DNA of 37,708 nt from an uncultured Pseudomonadota bacterium (GCA_937138395.1 CAKZPB010000033.1:1-37708), one strand, 5' to 3'. Shown: positions 21,520 to 31,263, counted from the first letter of the stretch. Notes: generated from the letters alone by a model not told the origin. Translations and numbers: made by a program.

Positions 21520-23670
21520 TCAAACTTCGAGCGGATCCACGTCGATATGCCAGCGCAGGTTGCTTGGCGCCTTGCCCTGACTGATGTGTTCCGGCAGGCG
21601 CTGAGTCACCGCCATCAAGTCGGCCCGGCTCGCACTCGTTAACCAGAGCTGATACCGCCAATAGCCGGCTCTGCGTTGTAACAGCGCGGGCAGCGGGCCT
21701 GAAACCTGTACCTGGCTTGTTGCCAAGTCGGCAGCGATGCGCTTCAGAAACGCCTGAGCCTGCGTTGCCTGGCGAGCTTCCGCGCGGACCATGGCCAGCG
21801 CCGTCACTGGCGGCAACCCAGCCGCCGCCCGCTCGTCCAGCAGCCATCGCGCCGAAGACAGGTAATCGGTTTCCATCAGTCGCTGAATGAACGGGTGGTC
21901 CGGCTGTCGGGTTTGCAGTACGAATTCGCCCGGTCGGGCTCGACCGGCGCGACCTGAAACCTGGTACAGCGTTTGCGCAAGTCGCTCCGGCCCACGAAAA
22001 TCCGCGCTGAACAGCGACTGATCCGCATCCAGCACAATGGCCAGACCAATACCGGGCCAGTGGTGACCTTTTGCAATCATCTGCGTGCCGATGATGATGC
22101 ACGGTTGCCCCGCTGAAAGCTGGTCAATGATTTTCTCGAACTGATCGCGCTGCTGGACCTGATCTCGATCAACACGAATCAATGGCGCCTCGGGAATCAG
22201 CCTGGCCAACCGTTCCTCGACCCGTTCAGTGCCGCTCCCGCCGGCATGCAGATCCGGCGCATGGCAACTCGGACAGCGCGATGGCAGGGCCTGCACATAG
22301 CCACAGTGGTGACAGCGCAGTGTTCGACTACTGTGATGCATGGTCAAGTGAGCAGAACAATGATTGCAGTCTGCCTGCCAGCCGCATTCATTGCACATCA
22401 AAATCGGCGCGTAGCCGCGTCGGTTCCGATACACCAGCACTTGTTCACCTGCGTCGATGCGATCACGGATGCGTTCGATCAGCGCTGGCGTCAGTCCCGC
22501 CTCAGAATGATCGCCCCGGGTGTCTTCAAGGCGCCATTGCGGCAGGGCGAGGTCGGTCACGCGTTTGGTCAATTCGAGCAATCGGTAGCGGCCCTGATCG
22601 GCATTGGCAACACTTTCCAGCGCGGGTGTGGCGCTGCCAAGAACAATGGGAATATCCAAAGCACGGGCTCGCATGACGGCCCCATCCCGGGCGTTGTAGC
22701 GTACGCCATCGAATTGCTTGTACGAGCTGTCATGCTCCTCATCGACAACAATCATGGCAGCGGTCTTCAGCGGCAAAAAGAGGGCTGATCGCGTGCCGAT
22801 CAAGACCCGCGCACGGCCGGACCGTGCCGCCTGCCATGTTGCCAGCCGCTCGCCCTCACTCAGATCGGAGTGGTAAATCCAGGCAGGCTGGCCGAGTCGC
22901 TGCTCGATACGGCGCACGGTCTGAGTGGTCAAGCCGATTTCAGGCAACAGAAACAGCACCTGCTGGCCCCGCTGAACCAGCGGTCGAGCAGCCTGCAGAT
23001 AAACCTCGGTCTTACCGCTGCCGGTCACGCCGGCCAGCAAATAGGCCGTGAATCGATTGATCGATTCCGTTATTGCATCAACTGCAGATTTCTGCTCCTC
23101 ATTCAGCTCGGGGCCTGTTCTTGCCGGTGAAGCAGGCCGATCCGCTGGTTCGATCAGACCCGCTTGCAGCATCGAGCGAAGCAGATGGGCGGAAACCCCT
23201 TCATCCAGCAATTCGGATCGAGAGCGCGGAGATCTTGCAACCAGCGCTTGCTGCAGGGATTGCCGTTTGGGCGCCCTTGAGAAGGTTGACTCGCGACCTT
23301 GTTCGGTCAGCTGCAGCCACTCAGCGGCCGGCAACTTGAAGGGCTGTTTACGTCGCAGCGCCGGAGGTAGACCGAGCGTGACCAGTTCGCCGATTGGTGA
23401 CGCGTAGTAGCGCACGGTCCATAGCAGCAGATTCAACAGCTCGTCGGGGATTTCGTTGGGACCAAGCAGCGCACCCACCGATTTCAGCGCATCGCGTGGC
23501 AACGACGATCGCGCATCCGGTTGAACGACAATTCCGACCAGTTCACGCGAGCCAAACGGCACCAGCACGCGATCACCTGCAGACAGCGCATCGATGGATT
23601 CGGGCACAAGATAATCAAACAGTCGCGGCAAGGGGACCGGCAGAGCAACGCGTACAGTCTGGGAATCCAT
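21520..23670 (-). CDS. priA: Primosomal replication restart helicase PriA
   Basis: 716 aa. PriA recognises stalled forks and D-loops and reloads the replisome. The N-terminal DNA-binding domain begins VRVALPVPLPRLFDYLVP. The helicase core has Walker A GVTGSGKTEVYL and the DEEHD box, and the zinc region carries paired Cys motifs (CNECGWQADCNHC and CHHCGYVQALPSRCPSC). Later helicase motifs include ILIGTQMIAKGHHWPG and QVSGRAGRA. Starts at 23673 (ATG) and 23703 (GTG) are also in frame; I chose the last of the ATGATG pair because the protein then begins close to the conserved part. It is last in the long minus-strand run. Confidence 0.96.
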   Translation of the reverse strand: MDSQTVRVALPVPLPRLFDYLVPESIDALSAGDRVLVPFGSRELVGIVVQPDARSSLPRDALKSVGALLGPNEIPDELLNLLLWTVRYYASPIGELVTLGLPPALRRKQPFKLPAAEWLQLTEQGRESTFSRAPKRQSLQQALVARSPRSRSELLDEGVSAHLLRSMLQAGLIEPADRPASPARTGPELNEEQKSAVDAITESINRFTAYLLAGVTGSGKTEVYLQAARPLVQRGQQVLFLLPEIGLTTQTVRRIEQRLGQPAWIYHSDLSEGERLATWQAARSGRARVLIGTRSALFLPLKTAAMIVVDEEHDSSYKQFDGVRYNARDGAVMRARALDIPIVLGSATPALESVANADQGRYRLLELTKRVTDLALPQWRLEDTRGDHSEAGLTPALIERIRDRIDAGEQVLVYRNRRGYAPILMCNECGWQADCNHCSAHLTMHHSSRTLRCHHCGYVQALPSRCPSCHAPDLHAGGSGTERVEERLARLIPEAPLIRVDRDQVQQRDQFEKIIDQLSAGQPCIIIGTQMIAKGHHWPGIGLAIVLDADQSLFSADFRGPERLAQTLYQVSGRAGRARPGEFVLQTRQPDHPFIQRLMETDYLSSARWLLDERAAAGLPPVTALAMVRAEARQATQAQAFLKRIAADLATSQVQVSGPLPALLQRRAGYWRYQLWLTSASRADLMAVTQRLPEHISQGKAPSNLRWHIDVDPLEV

Positions 23671-23722
23671 CATCTCAGTGAGTGTACGTGCTTGAAACAG
23701 CACGGGTGACGCAGATCCAGCG

Positions 23723-23760
23723 AGGCGCTGAACAACGCTGCTGAGAAATGTTCAGCGCTT
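23723..23760 (-). other. Long inverted repeat between prc and priA
   Basis: A perfect 10-bp inverted repeat, GCGCTGAACA (23725-23734)/TGTTCAGCGC (23749-23758), extends to 12 bp with one G-T pair, around a 14-base loop. No T-run follows on either strand, so it is not a classical intrinsic terminator. It could protect the prc mRNA 3' end, assist Rho-dependent stopping, or be a protein-binding site. Confidence 0.55.
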
Positions 23761-23771
23761 CACTTGAATGA

Positions 23772-23794
23772 GCAGCCTGCGCAATTCAGGCTGC
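23772..23794 (-). other. Second stem-loop just after the prc stop
   Basis: A perfect 8-bp stem GCAGCCTG (23772-23779)/CAGGCTGC (23787-23794) with a 7-base loop begins 6 bases past the prc stop codon. With the neighbouring inverted repeat it makes two strong hairpins in one 130-base gap. It has no T-run. The likely role is mRNA 3'-end formation or stabilisation; this is inference. Confidence 0.55.
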
Positions 23795-23800
23795 CTGCGT

Positions 23801-25975
23801 TCAGTTTATGGAGCTTGAAATGACCGGTTCTGCGGTATGAACGAGTAAATGCTGATCTTCATCAAGATCGATCAGATCAGCAAGAATTCGCGCAGATTCG
23901 AGCATCAACACGTCGGGTTCATCGTCAGCGCGCGTATCGACTGCAAGCTCGCCTGAGTCTGCGCTGCTATTCGATTCCGTGGCTTCATTAGCGGCGACTT
24001 GTTCATCGGCAGACTCGTCCGGGTCAGGCCCGTAGCGTTCGAGTCGCTTGGCTTCGGCTTCAGCGTGCTCCTGCTCGCGAACCGAGGCCATCAGAGAAAT
24101 GGACTTGCGCTGACTGCGCGCCTCCCATTCGTTCATTTCCTCAACCAGATTGGTCAGTTCCTCGACGCTGCTGCGTCGATTCTGGTGACGCTGTTCGGCA
24201 ATCGGCAGCAGAGGTGCAAAATCACCCAAGGCATCAAAATCAGCGCGCGTAATTTGAGTCCACGGCAGCGCAAAGTCAAGCGAGGATTCTCCGTATTCGT
24301 CAGGATCGCCAAAACTGGGCAACATGATGTCAGGCTGAACGCCCATGGATTGAGTTGAACCGCCGTTGACGCGGAAGAATTCTGCCATGGTCAGTTTGAC
24401 CTGGCCCAGCCGAACGTCTTCATTGGTCGAGAAATCATCCAGATTGAATAAATTCTGCACGGTACCCTTGCCGAACGTCGGCTCGCCCAGAATGACGCCG
24501 CGATTGTAATCCTGAATTGCGGCAGCAAAGATTTCAGAGGCAGAAGCGCTGTGTCGATTGACCAGAACGGCGAGTGGTCCTTCCCAGGCCATGCCTGGCT
24601 CGTAGTCGGATTCCACCGAAATGCGGCCGCTGGCATCACGCACCTGCACAACGGGCCCTTCGTCGATAAACAAACCAACCATGGTCGTGGCTTCATCAAG
24701 CGCGCCACCGCCGTTTCCGCGTAAATCCATGACGATGCCTTCGACGCCTTCCTTTCGCATCTCCTGAATCAAGCGGCGAACATCACGCGTGCTCGACCGG
24801 TAGTTGGGCTCGTTACGGGCCCGTCCACGAAAATCAACGTAAAACACCGGTACCTGGATGATGCCCATGCGGCGCAGCTGACCGTCGACTTCAATTTCTT
24901 CGACGTGCGCTTGAGCGGCCTGCTCTTCGAGCTTGACCTCATTGCGGACGATATCAATGGTCTTCATCGCGCCTTTGGAGCCCGACTGCGCAGGTAACAG
25001 CTGAAGACGAACGGTCGTATCGCGCTCGCCGCGAATCTGATCGACGACATCGTCGAGCCGCCAGCCGACCACATCCTGAATATCGGATTCCTGCCCTTGC
25101 CCGACGCCGACAATGCGATCACCAGGCTGAAGACGACCGTCCAGGTCGGCAGGGCCGCCCGGCACAATCGACTGCACAGAAACATATTCACCCTCGGCGC
25201 CGAGCAGTGCGCCGATGCCGTCCAGCGACAGCTTCATCGAGATTTCGAAGTTGTCGGCCAGGCGGGGCGACATGTAGGATGAATGCGGCTCAATCGAGCG
25301 CGCATAGGCATTCATGAAGAACTGGAATGCATCCTGGCTGTTGAATTCCTTGACGCGACGCTGGATATTGGCGTAGCGCTCCGACAGCGTATCGCGGATG
25401 TCTTCGTTTTCACGCTCGGCCAGCATCAGACCGATCCAGTCATTCTTGACGCGCTGTCGCCACAAATCCTCAATTTCGGCCCGGGTAGTCGCCCACGGCA
25501 ACGCTTCCCGGTCATAGAAATAATTTTCGTCAATGGTGAAATCGAATTCACCCTCCAGCAGCTGCTGGGCATAGTCGATGCGCTCGTTGACTCGACGAAT
25601 ATACAAATTGAAAATATCGAAGGCCGGGGCCAGTTCTGCCGACATCAGCGCATCATCCAGGTGAACCTGGTAACGACGAAGATCGCGGATATCCGAGGCC
25701 AGGAAATACATTTTGTTTGGATCCAGCAACTCGATGTACTGATCGAATATGCGCTCGGACATGGGGTCATCAAGCTGCAGCCGGCGATAGTGATAACTGG
25801 ACAGGAAACGGGTCGTCAACCGAGTCGCAAAGCTGTGCTCGGTGGCGGGTTCGAGCATCGAAGGCAGTGGATCTGCGTTGCTTTCGACCACCGCAGTGCC
25901 TAATCCCGGCAAGCTGAGAACAGCCGCCAGACCGCCGCTGAACAGAATGGACAACAAAGAGGCTTTTAATTTCAT
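23801..25975 (-). CDS. prc: Tail-specific periplasmic protease Prc (S41 family)
   Basis: 724 aa, slightly longer than E. coli Prc (about 680). It degrades periplasmic proteins with non-polar C-termini and trims wall hydrolases and PBP3. An N-terminal signal peptide is followed by a helical vault region, one PDZ domain (about 250-330, VPGGPADLDGRLQPGDRIVGVG) and the S41 catalytic domain. The Ser of NRHSASASEIFAAA lies near residue 477 and Lys of GEPTFGKGTVQN near 502, forming the Ser/Lys dyad. The last 80 residues are an acidic, low-complexity tail beginning in DPDESADEQ. It follows the lipB gene after 81 bases. Confidence 0.95.
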   Translation of the reverse strand: MKLKASLLSILFSGGLAAVLSLPGLGTAVVESNADPLPSMLEPATEHSFATRLTTRFLSSYHYRRLQLDDPMSERIFDQYIELLDPNKMYFLASDIRDLRRYQVHLDDALMSAELAPAFDIFNLYIRRVNERIDYAQQLLEGEFDFTIDENYFYDREALPWATTRAEIEDLWRQRVKNDWIGLMLAERENEDIRDTLSERYANIQRRVKEFNSQDAFQFFMNAYARSIEPHSSYMSPRLADNFEISMKLSLDGIGALLGAEGEYVSVQSIVPGGPADLDGRLQPGDRIVGVGQGQESDIQDVVGWRLDDVVDQIRGERDTTVRLQLLPAQSGSKGAMKTIDIVRNEVKLEEQAAQAHVEEIEVDGQLRRMGIIQVPVFYVDFRGRARNEPNYRSSTRDVRRLIQEMRKEGVEGIVMDLRGNGGGALDEATTMVGLFIDEGPVVQVRDASGRISVESDYEPGMAWEGPLAVLVNRHSASASEIFAAAIQDYNRGVILGEPTFGKGTVQNLFNLDDFSTNEDVRLGQVKLTMAEFFRVNGGSTQSMGVQPDIMLPSFGDPDEYGESSLDFALPWTQITRADFDALGDFAPLLPIAEQRHQNRRSSVEELTNLVEEMNEWEARSQRKSISLMASVREQEHAEAEAKRLERYGPDPDESADEQVAANEATESNSSADSGELAVDTRADDEPDVLMLESARILADLIDLDEDQHLLVHTAEPVISSSIN

Positions 25976-26056
25976 AGGAATTTGGACCTGATCAACCTCG
26001 ATAAGGTTTCATTGATATTGACTGGTTGGCTATTTGATTTCAGAATGACAGAAAGT

Positions 26057-26770
26057 CTACCCGTGGTTTGGCAACAGTGCGTGAGTTTCATCATCCGCTG
26101 ATTCATGCTGTGCGTCAAGCCCGACGGATCGGGCGAAGTGCTTGACCCAACGGCGTGCCAGTACAGCCTTGTCGATGTGCCGATACGCGTCCGGCACGCA
26201 ATCGACCCAGCGTGTCATTCGTTGATCGGCAACACCGCAGGGGTTGATCAGACTGAACGGTGACAAATCCAGATCCACATTCAGCGCAAGCCCGTGAAAC
26301 GTGCAGCCACGCCGGACTTTCAGTCCGATAGACGCAATCTTTTCGCCGTCAACGAACACCCCGGGCGCCCCCGCTTTACGATCCGCCTCGACCTGATGAT
26401 CAGTCATTAGATCAATGACCGACTGCTCCAGATTGCAAACCAACTTGCGTACGCCCAAACCCAAACGATCGATATCGATCAGCGGATAAAACACCAGTTG
26501 ACCAGGCCCATGGTAGGTAACCTGACCGCCACGATCGGTCTGGATAATCGGAATCGTACCCGGGTTCAGCACATGCTCCGGCTTGCCGGCCAGGCCCTGA
26601 GTGAATACGGGCGGGTGTTCGACCAGCCAAAGTTCATCACTCGTTTCAGGCGTGCGTTGATCCGTGAATGCCTGCATCGCGCGCCAGACTTGTGCATATT
26701 CACACAGCCCGAGGGACTTCACCTTCAGGGCTGGAAAAGATGCACGGATTGATTCGGAGTGCGTGGCCAC
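26057..26770 (-). CDS. lipB: Octanoyl-[ACP]:protein N-octanoyltransferase LipB
   Basis: 237 aa. LipB moves octanoate from ACP to the lipoyl domains of pyruvate and 2-oxoglutarate dehydrogenases and the glycine cleavage H protein; LipA then adds sulfur. The signature [14 protein letters not shown] is at 80-93. Lys151 in [20 protein letters not shown] and Cys178 in NPCGV form the catalytic pair. Translation starts with GTG at 26770, 3 bases after the DUF493 stop; the next Met is too far in. The usual downstream partner lipA is not here: prc comes next. Confidence 0.96.
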   Translation of the reverse strand: MATHSESIRASFPALKVKSLGLCEYAQVWRAMQAFTDQRTPETSDELWLVEHPPVFTQGLAGKPEHVLNPGTIPIIQTDRGGQVTYHGPGQLVFYPLIDIDRLGLGVRKLVCNLEQSVIDLMTDHQVEADRKAGAPGVFVDGEKIASIGLKVRRGCTFHGLALNVDLDLSPFSLINPCGVADQRMTRWVDCVPDAYRHIDKAVLARRWVKHFARSVGLDAQHESADDETHALLPNHG

Positions 26771-26773
26771 CGG

Positions 26774-27079
26774 CTACAGGGTCATCAATACGCAGTCAAG
26801 AGCCCGCAGCGCAGCGTAGGTCTGCTCCAACTGCTCACGGCTGCTGACATCGACCTCCACGGTAATACTTTGAAAGCGTCCGTTTCGACTGGGGCGAACG
26901 CGCACACGGTCCGATTCAACCGGCAAGCCGATGGATGTGATGGTTTCAAGCACCTGCTGTACGCTCTGCTCTTCAGCCTGAGTCATGGCCTTGACCGGGT
27001 AGCGGCAGGGAAACGCCAGCTTGCCATCGGCATCGGTTGTCAGCCCTGCCGAATCCGGTTCGGTCGTGGAATCAGTCAT
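26774..27079 (-). CDS. ybeD: DUF493 (YbeD-like) protein
   Basis: 101 aa. The ferredoxin-like alpha/beta fold of DUF493 is visible in FPCRYPVKAMTQAEE, SRNGRFQSITVEVDVSS and the final LRALDCVLMTL, which matches the family ending. These proteins have no firm biochemical role; a regulatory, ACT-like function has been proposed. The ATG at 27079 overlaps the end of the carboxypeptidase gene by 8 bases, and the stop lies 3 bases before the lipB GTG, the same dacA-ybeD-lipB order seen in E. coli. A longer open frame upstream is simply the carboxypeptidase 3' end read in another frame. Confidence 0.88.
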   Translation of the reverse strand: MTDSTTEPDSAGLTTDADGKLAFPCRYPVKAMTQAEEQSVQQVLETITSIGLPVESDRVRVRPSRNGRFQSITVEVDVSSREQLEQTYAALRALDCVLMTL

Positions 27080-28241
27080 CGCCGCCAAACAAGCCGCCAA
27101 ACCAGAGGCCGATGCTATCCGTGGTTCGGCCCCACCACCCGGCACGTTGAACGCCTTCGAGGACGATCAGGTCACGACTCAACATCAGTTCATCATCGAG
27201 ACTGATCTGCAGTTCACCAAATACCTGACCGGTCGAGAACGGCGCCATCGGCCGCTGGGGCACGATCAATTCAGCGTTCAATGCATCCTGACGACCGCGC
27301 GGCAGCGTAATCAACAATGGTGATTGCAACCCCAGGGCCATCGTCTCCTCCTTGCCTTTCCAGACCCGCGTTCGGGTCAATTCCTCACCGGCCTCGTACA
27401 GACTGAAGGTTTCAAAAAATCGAAAGCCATAGTTCAGCAGTGCCTGGCTGGCCGATGCCCGGGCATTTTCACTTGCAGTTCCCATAACAACACTGATCAA
27501 GCGCATCCCGTCGCGACTGGCGGAGGTTGCCAGGCAATAGCCGGCAGATTCGGTATGACCGGTTTTCAGACCGTCGACCGAGGGATCGCGACGCAAGAGC
27601 AGATTTCGATTCGGCTGGGTGATGTCGTTGTAGGTGAATTCAGCCTGCGAATACCAGTTGTAATAATCCGGAAAATCACGAATCAATGCCGCCGACAACC
27701 GGGCCACATCACGTGCCGTGGTGTAGTGTTGCTCGCCCGGTAGACCGGTTGCGTTCTGATAATTGGTGCCAACCATGCCCAGGCGTTCAGCTTCGGCATT
27801 CATCATCTGAGCAAACACGGCTTCAGAACCGGCAACGTGCTCGGCCAGGGCCACACTGGCATCATTGCCGGATTGCACGATTACGCCCTGCAGCAGGTCT
27901 TCAACGCTGACCTGTGTATCGACTTCGACAAACATTCTCGAGCCCGGCGTCCGCCATGCTTTTTCGCTGATCAGCACCTGATCGGACAAGGTCAGATTGC
28001 CGGCTTCCAGTTCGCGGAACACAACATAGCTGGTCATCAGTTTGGTAATACTCGCAGGTTCGACCTGAAGCTCAGGATCGGTTGCGGCCAGCACCTGGCT
28101 GGAGTGGAAATCGACCAGCACATAACTGGTTGCGCCAATCTCAGGCGGTGCCGGGGTCGGACGCTGAGCCCGTGCATCTTCAGCCAGTGCCTGGATGAAG
28201 GAGACCAGCAACGCGCATGCCAAAAGCTTGTATTTATTCAT
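27072..28241 (-). CDS. dacA: D-alanyl-D-alanine carboxypeptidase (PBP5/PBP6 type)
   Basis: 389 aa. This low-molecular-weight penicillin-binding protein trims the terminal D-Ala from peptidoglycan pentapeptides. A signal peptide (first 25 or so residues, ending near EDARA) precedes the S11 domain with SITK at 64-67, SGN at 124-126 and KTG at 226-228. A beta-rich C-terminal domain (about 280-365) is followed by an amphipathic helix (GWWGRTTDSIGLWFGGLFGG) that would anchor it to the outer face of the inner membrane. It sits between rlpA and DUF493 in the cell-elongation cluster. Confidence 0.95.
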   Translation of the reverse strand: MNKYKLLACALLVSFIQALAEDARAQRPTPAPPEIGATSYVLVDFHSSQVLAATDPELQVEPASITKLMTSYVVFRELEAGNLTLSDQVLISEKAWRTPGSRMFVEVDTQVSVEDLLQGVIVQSGNDASVALAEHVAGSEAVFAQMMNAEAERLGMVGTNYQNATGLPGEQHYTTARDVARLSAALIRDFPDYYNWYSQAEFTYNDITQPNRNLLLRRDPSVDGLKTGHTESAGYCLATSASRDGMRLISVVMGTASENARASASQALLNYGFRFFETFSLYEAGEELTRTRVWKGKEETMALGLQSPLLITLPRGRQDALNAELIVPQRPMAPFSTGQVFGELQISLDDELMLSRDLIVLEGVQRAGWWGRTTDSIGLWFGGLFGGDD

Positions 28242-28326
28242 AGGTTGTTATATTCCAGAATTCTTTTCTCGATGTGACCTGGCTCACCCTCGACGCACGG
28301 GGTACTCGTTCAGGTGGGCACAGGTG

Positions 28327-29106
28327 CTAACGATAGATAAACATGGGTGTGCCGAGGCCCAATTCAACAATGCGCTGAGCCACTTCGCTCGCCCGACCCA
28401 TCGATCGAATCGGCCCAACACGGACGCGCCAGACCGTTCCATTCGGCGTGCGCGCCCGATCGATATCAATGCGGTTGATATCAGCCCGCTCCAATTGATC
28501 ACGAACCTGGCGCGCGCGGTTCCTGCTCGAAAATGCACCGACCTGTAGTTCGACCGGGACTGAACGCGGACTGAGCCCGGTTCTGGGCGTATGGCCATCA
28601 AAGGTAATCGCGCGCACTTCCACCGGCGCCGTGCCGGAATCCAGCACGTCAAGCAAATGCGCGGCAGCATAGGATAAATCGATGATCCGTCCTTCTTTGA
28701 ACGGTCCGCGATCATTCACGCGGATCGTCAGGGTCCGCCCATTGTTCAGGTTGGTCACTTCGACCCAGCTGGGTAACGGAAGGGTCTTATGTGCAGCCGA
28801 CACGGCATACATATCGAAGGGCTCGCCGGACGAGGTCAGGCGACCATGAAACTTACTGCCGTACCAGGACGCATCACCGCGCTCGACATAGCCCGCAGCA
28901 GTCGGCAGCACGCGATAGGTCCGGCCGAGCACTTCGTAAGGCGAGTGGTTGCCGTAGCGTGACAGTGGTTCAGGACGGGGCGCGGGTACCTGAATCGTGC
29001 GGCCATCCAGCGAACTGCCCGGTCCGTCGACCGTGTCACGACTGCCGCAGGCCGTCAACTGGCAAATAATCAGCAGCAAACCGGCACTGTAAAACAACCG
29101 GCTCAA
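28327..29106 (-). CDS. rlpA: RlpA septal lipoprotein with SPOR domain
   Basis: 259 aa. RlpA-type proteins cleave naked (stem-peptide-free) glycan strands. Lipobox LTAC gives lipidated Cys20. The double-psi beta-barrel domain (about 75-165) shows GDASWYGSKFHGRLTSSGE, with Asp and His near the expected catalytic positions, and VNDRGPFKEGRIIDLSYAAA. A C-terminal SPOR domain (about 185-259, VELQVGAFSSRNRARQV) binds denuded septal glycan. The start is TTG at 29106, overlapping the mltB stop; no other Met occurs before the lipobox, so a TTG start seems real and may lower expression. Confidence 0.93.
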   Translation of the reverse strand: MSRLFYSAGLLLIICQLTACGSRDTVDGPGSSLDGRTIQVPAPRPEPLSRYGNHSPYEVLGRTYRVLPTAAGYVERGDASWYGSKFHGRLTSSGEPFDMYAVSAAHKTLPLPSWVEVTNLNNGRTLTIRVNDRGPFKEGRIIDLSYAAAHLLDVLDSGTAPVEVRAITFDGHTPRTGLSPRSVPVELQVGAFSSRNRARQVRDQLERADINRIDIDRARTPNGTVWRVRVGPIRSMGRASEVAQRIVELGLGTPMFIYR

Positions 29107-30095
29107 GTATCAGACTCCAGCGCTAGAACAGCTTGTTCGGCGATGGCTTCAGACAATTGCGTCACGGCCATTGCGTACAGCGGCGAGCGATTGTAGCGTG
29201 TGATCACATAGAAATTATTCAACCCGATCCAGTACTCGGGACCGTCCACCGCTTCGAGTTCGATAATCGTGGCTGCGGTATCTGCCGGTAATCCCTGGTC
29301 ATCGAATGCAACGCCCATTTCAACCAGGTCTGCAAGCGTATGTTCGGGTTTGATCGGCAGCTCGCGATCCCAATCTTCCGGCATTGCGTTGACCGGCAGC
29401 ACGATCGGCGCATCCGGTTGCCAGCCGTGAACTTTCAAATAGTTGGCGACCGAGCCCAATGCATCCGGCAGGGATTGCCATAAATCTCGCGATCCCGATT
29501 GATCGAAATCCACGGCATAAGCCCGGTAGCTGGAAGGAATGAACTGCCCGATGCCCATGGCGCCTGCATAGGACCCGCGCACTTCGGTCAACTCCAATTG
29601 TTCCTCTTCGGCCAGCTGAAAGTATTTTCCAAGTTCGCGGGCAAAGAAATCGGCCCGGCGCGGGTAGTAGAAGCCCAGCGTTGTCAGCGCATCAAGCACA
29701 CGAAAGCTGCCGGTAATCATGCCGTACCGCGTCTCGACGCCGACAATGGCCATGATGACCTCCGGCGGCACGCCCATCTGTTCCACGATCTGCTCGATCA
29801 GTGGCTGATTGGCACGCCAGAATTCGACGCCGCCGTCGATTCGTTCCTGACCGAGAAAAATCGGACGATATTCATGCCACGGCTTGGCCTCGGCAGGCCG
29901 GGTAATCGCATCGATAATCGACTGCTGATATTCGGCGTCCTGCAGCATGCTTCGCACATACTGCTCATCCAGCCCGTACTCCCCGACCACGCGTTCGATA
30001 AAGGCCTCACTGCCGGGATGGGGCTCATCTGCAATGACAGGCGCAGCTAACGACAGGGCAATCAGCAAACAGATGTGAATCAATGGTTTTGACAC
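29103..30095 (-). CDS. mltB: Lytic murein transglycosylase B
   Basis: 330 aa. MltB cleaves glycan strands with formation of 1,6-anhydro-MurNAc. Glu121 in AIVGVETRYGMITGSF is the catalytic residue, and the family blocks LTTLGFYYPRRADFFARE and GSYAGAMGIGQFIPSSY follow. The N-terminus is a cleavable-looking signal (LLIALSLAAPVIADEPH) rather than the lipobox found in E. coli MltB, so this enzyme may be soluble in the periplasm. The start is GTG at 30095, with an AGG-rich stretch upstream. It overlaps rlpA by 4 bases. Confidence 0.94.
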   Translation of the reverse strand: MSKPLIHICLLIALSLAAPVIADEPHPGSEAFIERVVGEYGLDEQYVRSMLQDAEYQQSIIDAITRPAEAKPWHEYRPIFLGQERIDGGVEFWRANQPLIEQIVEQMGVPPEVIMAIVGVETRYGMITGSFRVLDALTTLGFYYPRRADFFARELGKYFQLAEEEQLELTEVRGSYAGAMGIGQFIPSSYRAYAVDFDQSGSRDLWQSLPDALGSVANYLKVHGWQPDAPIVLPVNAMPEDWDRELPIKPEHTLADLVEMGVAFDDQGLPADTAATIIELEAVDGPEYWIGLNNFYVITRYNRSPLYAMAVTQLSEAIAEQAVLALESDT

Positions 30096-30171
30096 GGAAC
30101 GACCTCACTTGCTATGAACAGATTGTGACAACAAAACCGCGAAAAAATTACCGGAACCGATTGAGTATCGA

Positions 30172-31263
30172 TCAGTCCATCAATTTGCGGCGGCTATACA
30201 GCCCCATGATAATACCGAAGCCGGCCAGCAGCGTTGCCGCCGATGTCCCGCCATAACTGACCAGCGGCATGGGCACACCGACAACCGGCAGCAGCCCGGA
30301 AATCATGCCGGCATTGACCAGAAAGTACACGAAGAACAGAAAAATCAGACTGCCGCCCAACAAGCGCGAAAATACCTCACGGGTTCGGCTCACGAGGTAG
30401 ACCGCACGCATCAGAATTGCAGCATAGAACGCAAGTACAACAAACACACCGATAAAACCGAACTCCTCGGACAAGACCGCCAGAATGAAATCGGTATGCG
30501 GCTCCGGCAGAAACTCCAGCCTGGATTGCGTGCCCTGCAGCCAACCCCGCCCGTTGAAGCCGCCGGTGCCAACCGCGATTTTGGACTGGATGATATTCCA
30601 GCCCTCGCCAAGCGGGTCGGACTCGGGATTGAGAAACGTCAGAATACGATTTTGTTGATAGCTATGCAGCCGTGTCCAGAGCAGCGGAGCCAGGGCTGCA
30701 AAGCTGAGCATCGTCAAGATGATCCAGCGCCAGCGCAAGCCCGACAAAAACAGCACAACCACACCGCCGGCGGCAACCAATAGCGATGTACCCAGATCAG
30801 GCTGCTGCACAATGAGCAGCGTAGGCAGTGCGATCAGCAGGACACAGACCATCGTGTCAAGCAGGCTCGGCGGCAGTTTTTTCTGATGCAGCCAGGCGGC
30901 AAGCATCAGCGGCAGCGCGATCTTGATGGCTTCAGACGGTTGGAACCAGAACAGGCCGATATCCAGCCAGCGTTGTGCACCACGACCGACACCGACCCAT
31001 AGCACCGCAATCAGCATGGCCAGACCTGCACCATAAAGCCACGGGGCCCAGCGTCGATACCAGGCCGGCGGCACTTGACACGCAACAACCATCAAACCAA
31101 GACCAAACGCCAGGCGAATGCTCTGCCGAATGACAAGACCGGCGTTCTGATCCGTGGCGCTATAAAGCACGACTAGCCCCAACAGCATCAGGGCCATCAG
31201 CAACACAGTCAACACCGGGTCCAGCCGAAGCCGGAATTCAGACCAGAAACCGGACCTCAGCAT
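30172..31263 (-). CDS. rodA: RodA rod-shape SEDS peptidoglycan polymerase
   Basis: 363 aa. RodA is the SEDS-family glycosyltransferase that pairs with PBP2 for lateral wall growth. Ten or so membrane helices are visible. Conserved blocks include QQPDLGTSLLVAAGGVV (the catalytic-type Asp lies in the QPDLGT loop), WNIIQSKIAVGTGGFNGRG, FLPEPHTDFILAVLSEEFGF and the C-terminal PLVSYGGTSAATLLAGFGI. All are canonical for RodA/FtsW. Its ATG directly abuts the mrdA stop (31264), so the two partners are translated from one mRNA in near-equal amounts. Confidence 0.97.
   Translation of the reverse strand: MLRSGFWSEFRLRLDPVLTVLLMALMLLGLVVLYSATDQNAGLVIRQSIRLAFGLGLMVVACQVPPAWYRRWAPWLYGAGLAMLIAVLWVGVGRGAQRWLDIGLFWFQPSEAIKIALPLMLAAWLHQKKLPPSLLDTMVCVLLIALPTLLIVQQPDLGTSLLVAAGGVVVLFLSGLRWRWIILTMLSFAALAPLLWTRLHSYQQNRILTFLNPESDPLGEGWNIIQSKIAVGTGGFNGRGWLQGTQSRLEFLPEPHTDFILAVLSEEFGFIGVFVVLAFYAAILMRAVYLVSRTREVFSRLLGGSLIFLFFVYFLVNAGMISGLLPVVGVPMPLVSYGGTSAATLLAGFGIIMGLYSRRKLMD

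Noticed and set aside
28242-28326. TATAAC box as a dacA promoter
   Set aside because: It lies too close to the ATG to leave a normal leader, and no -35 is present at 16-18 bases.
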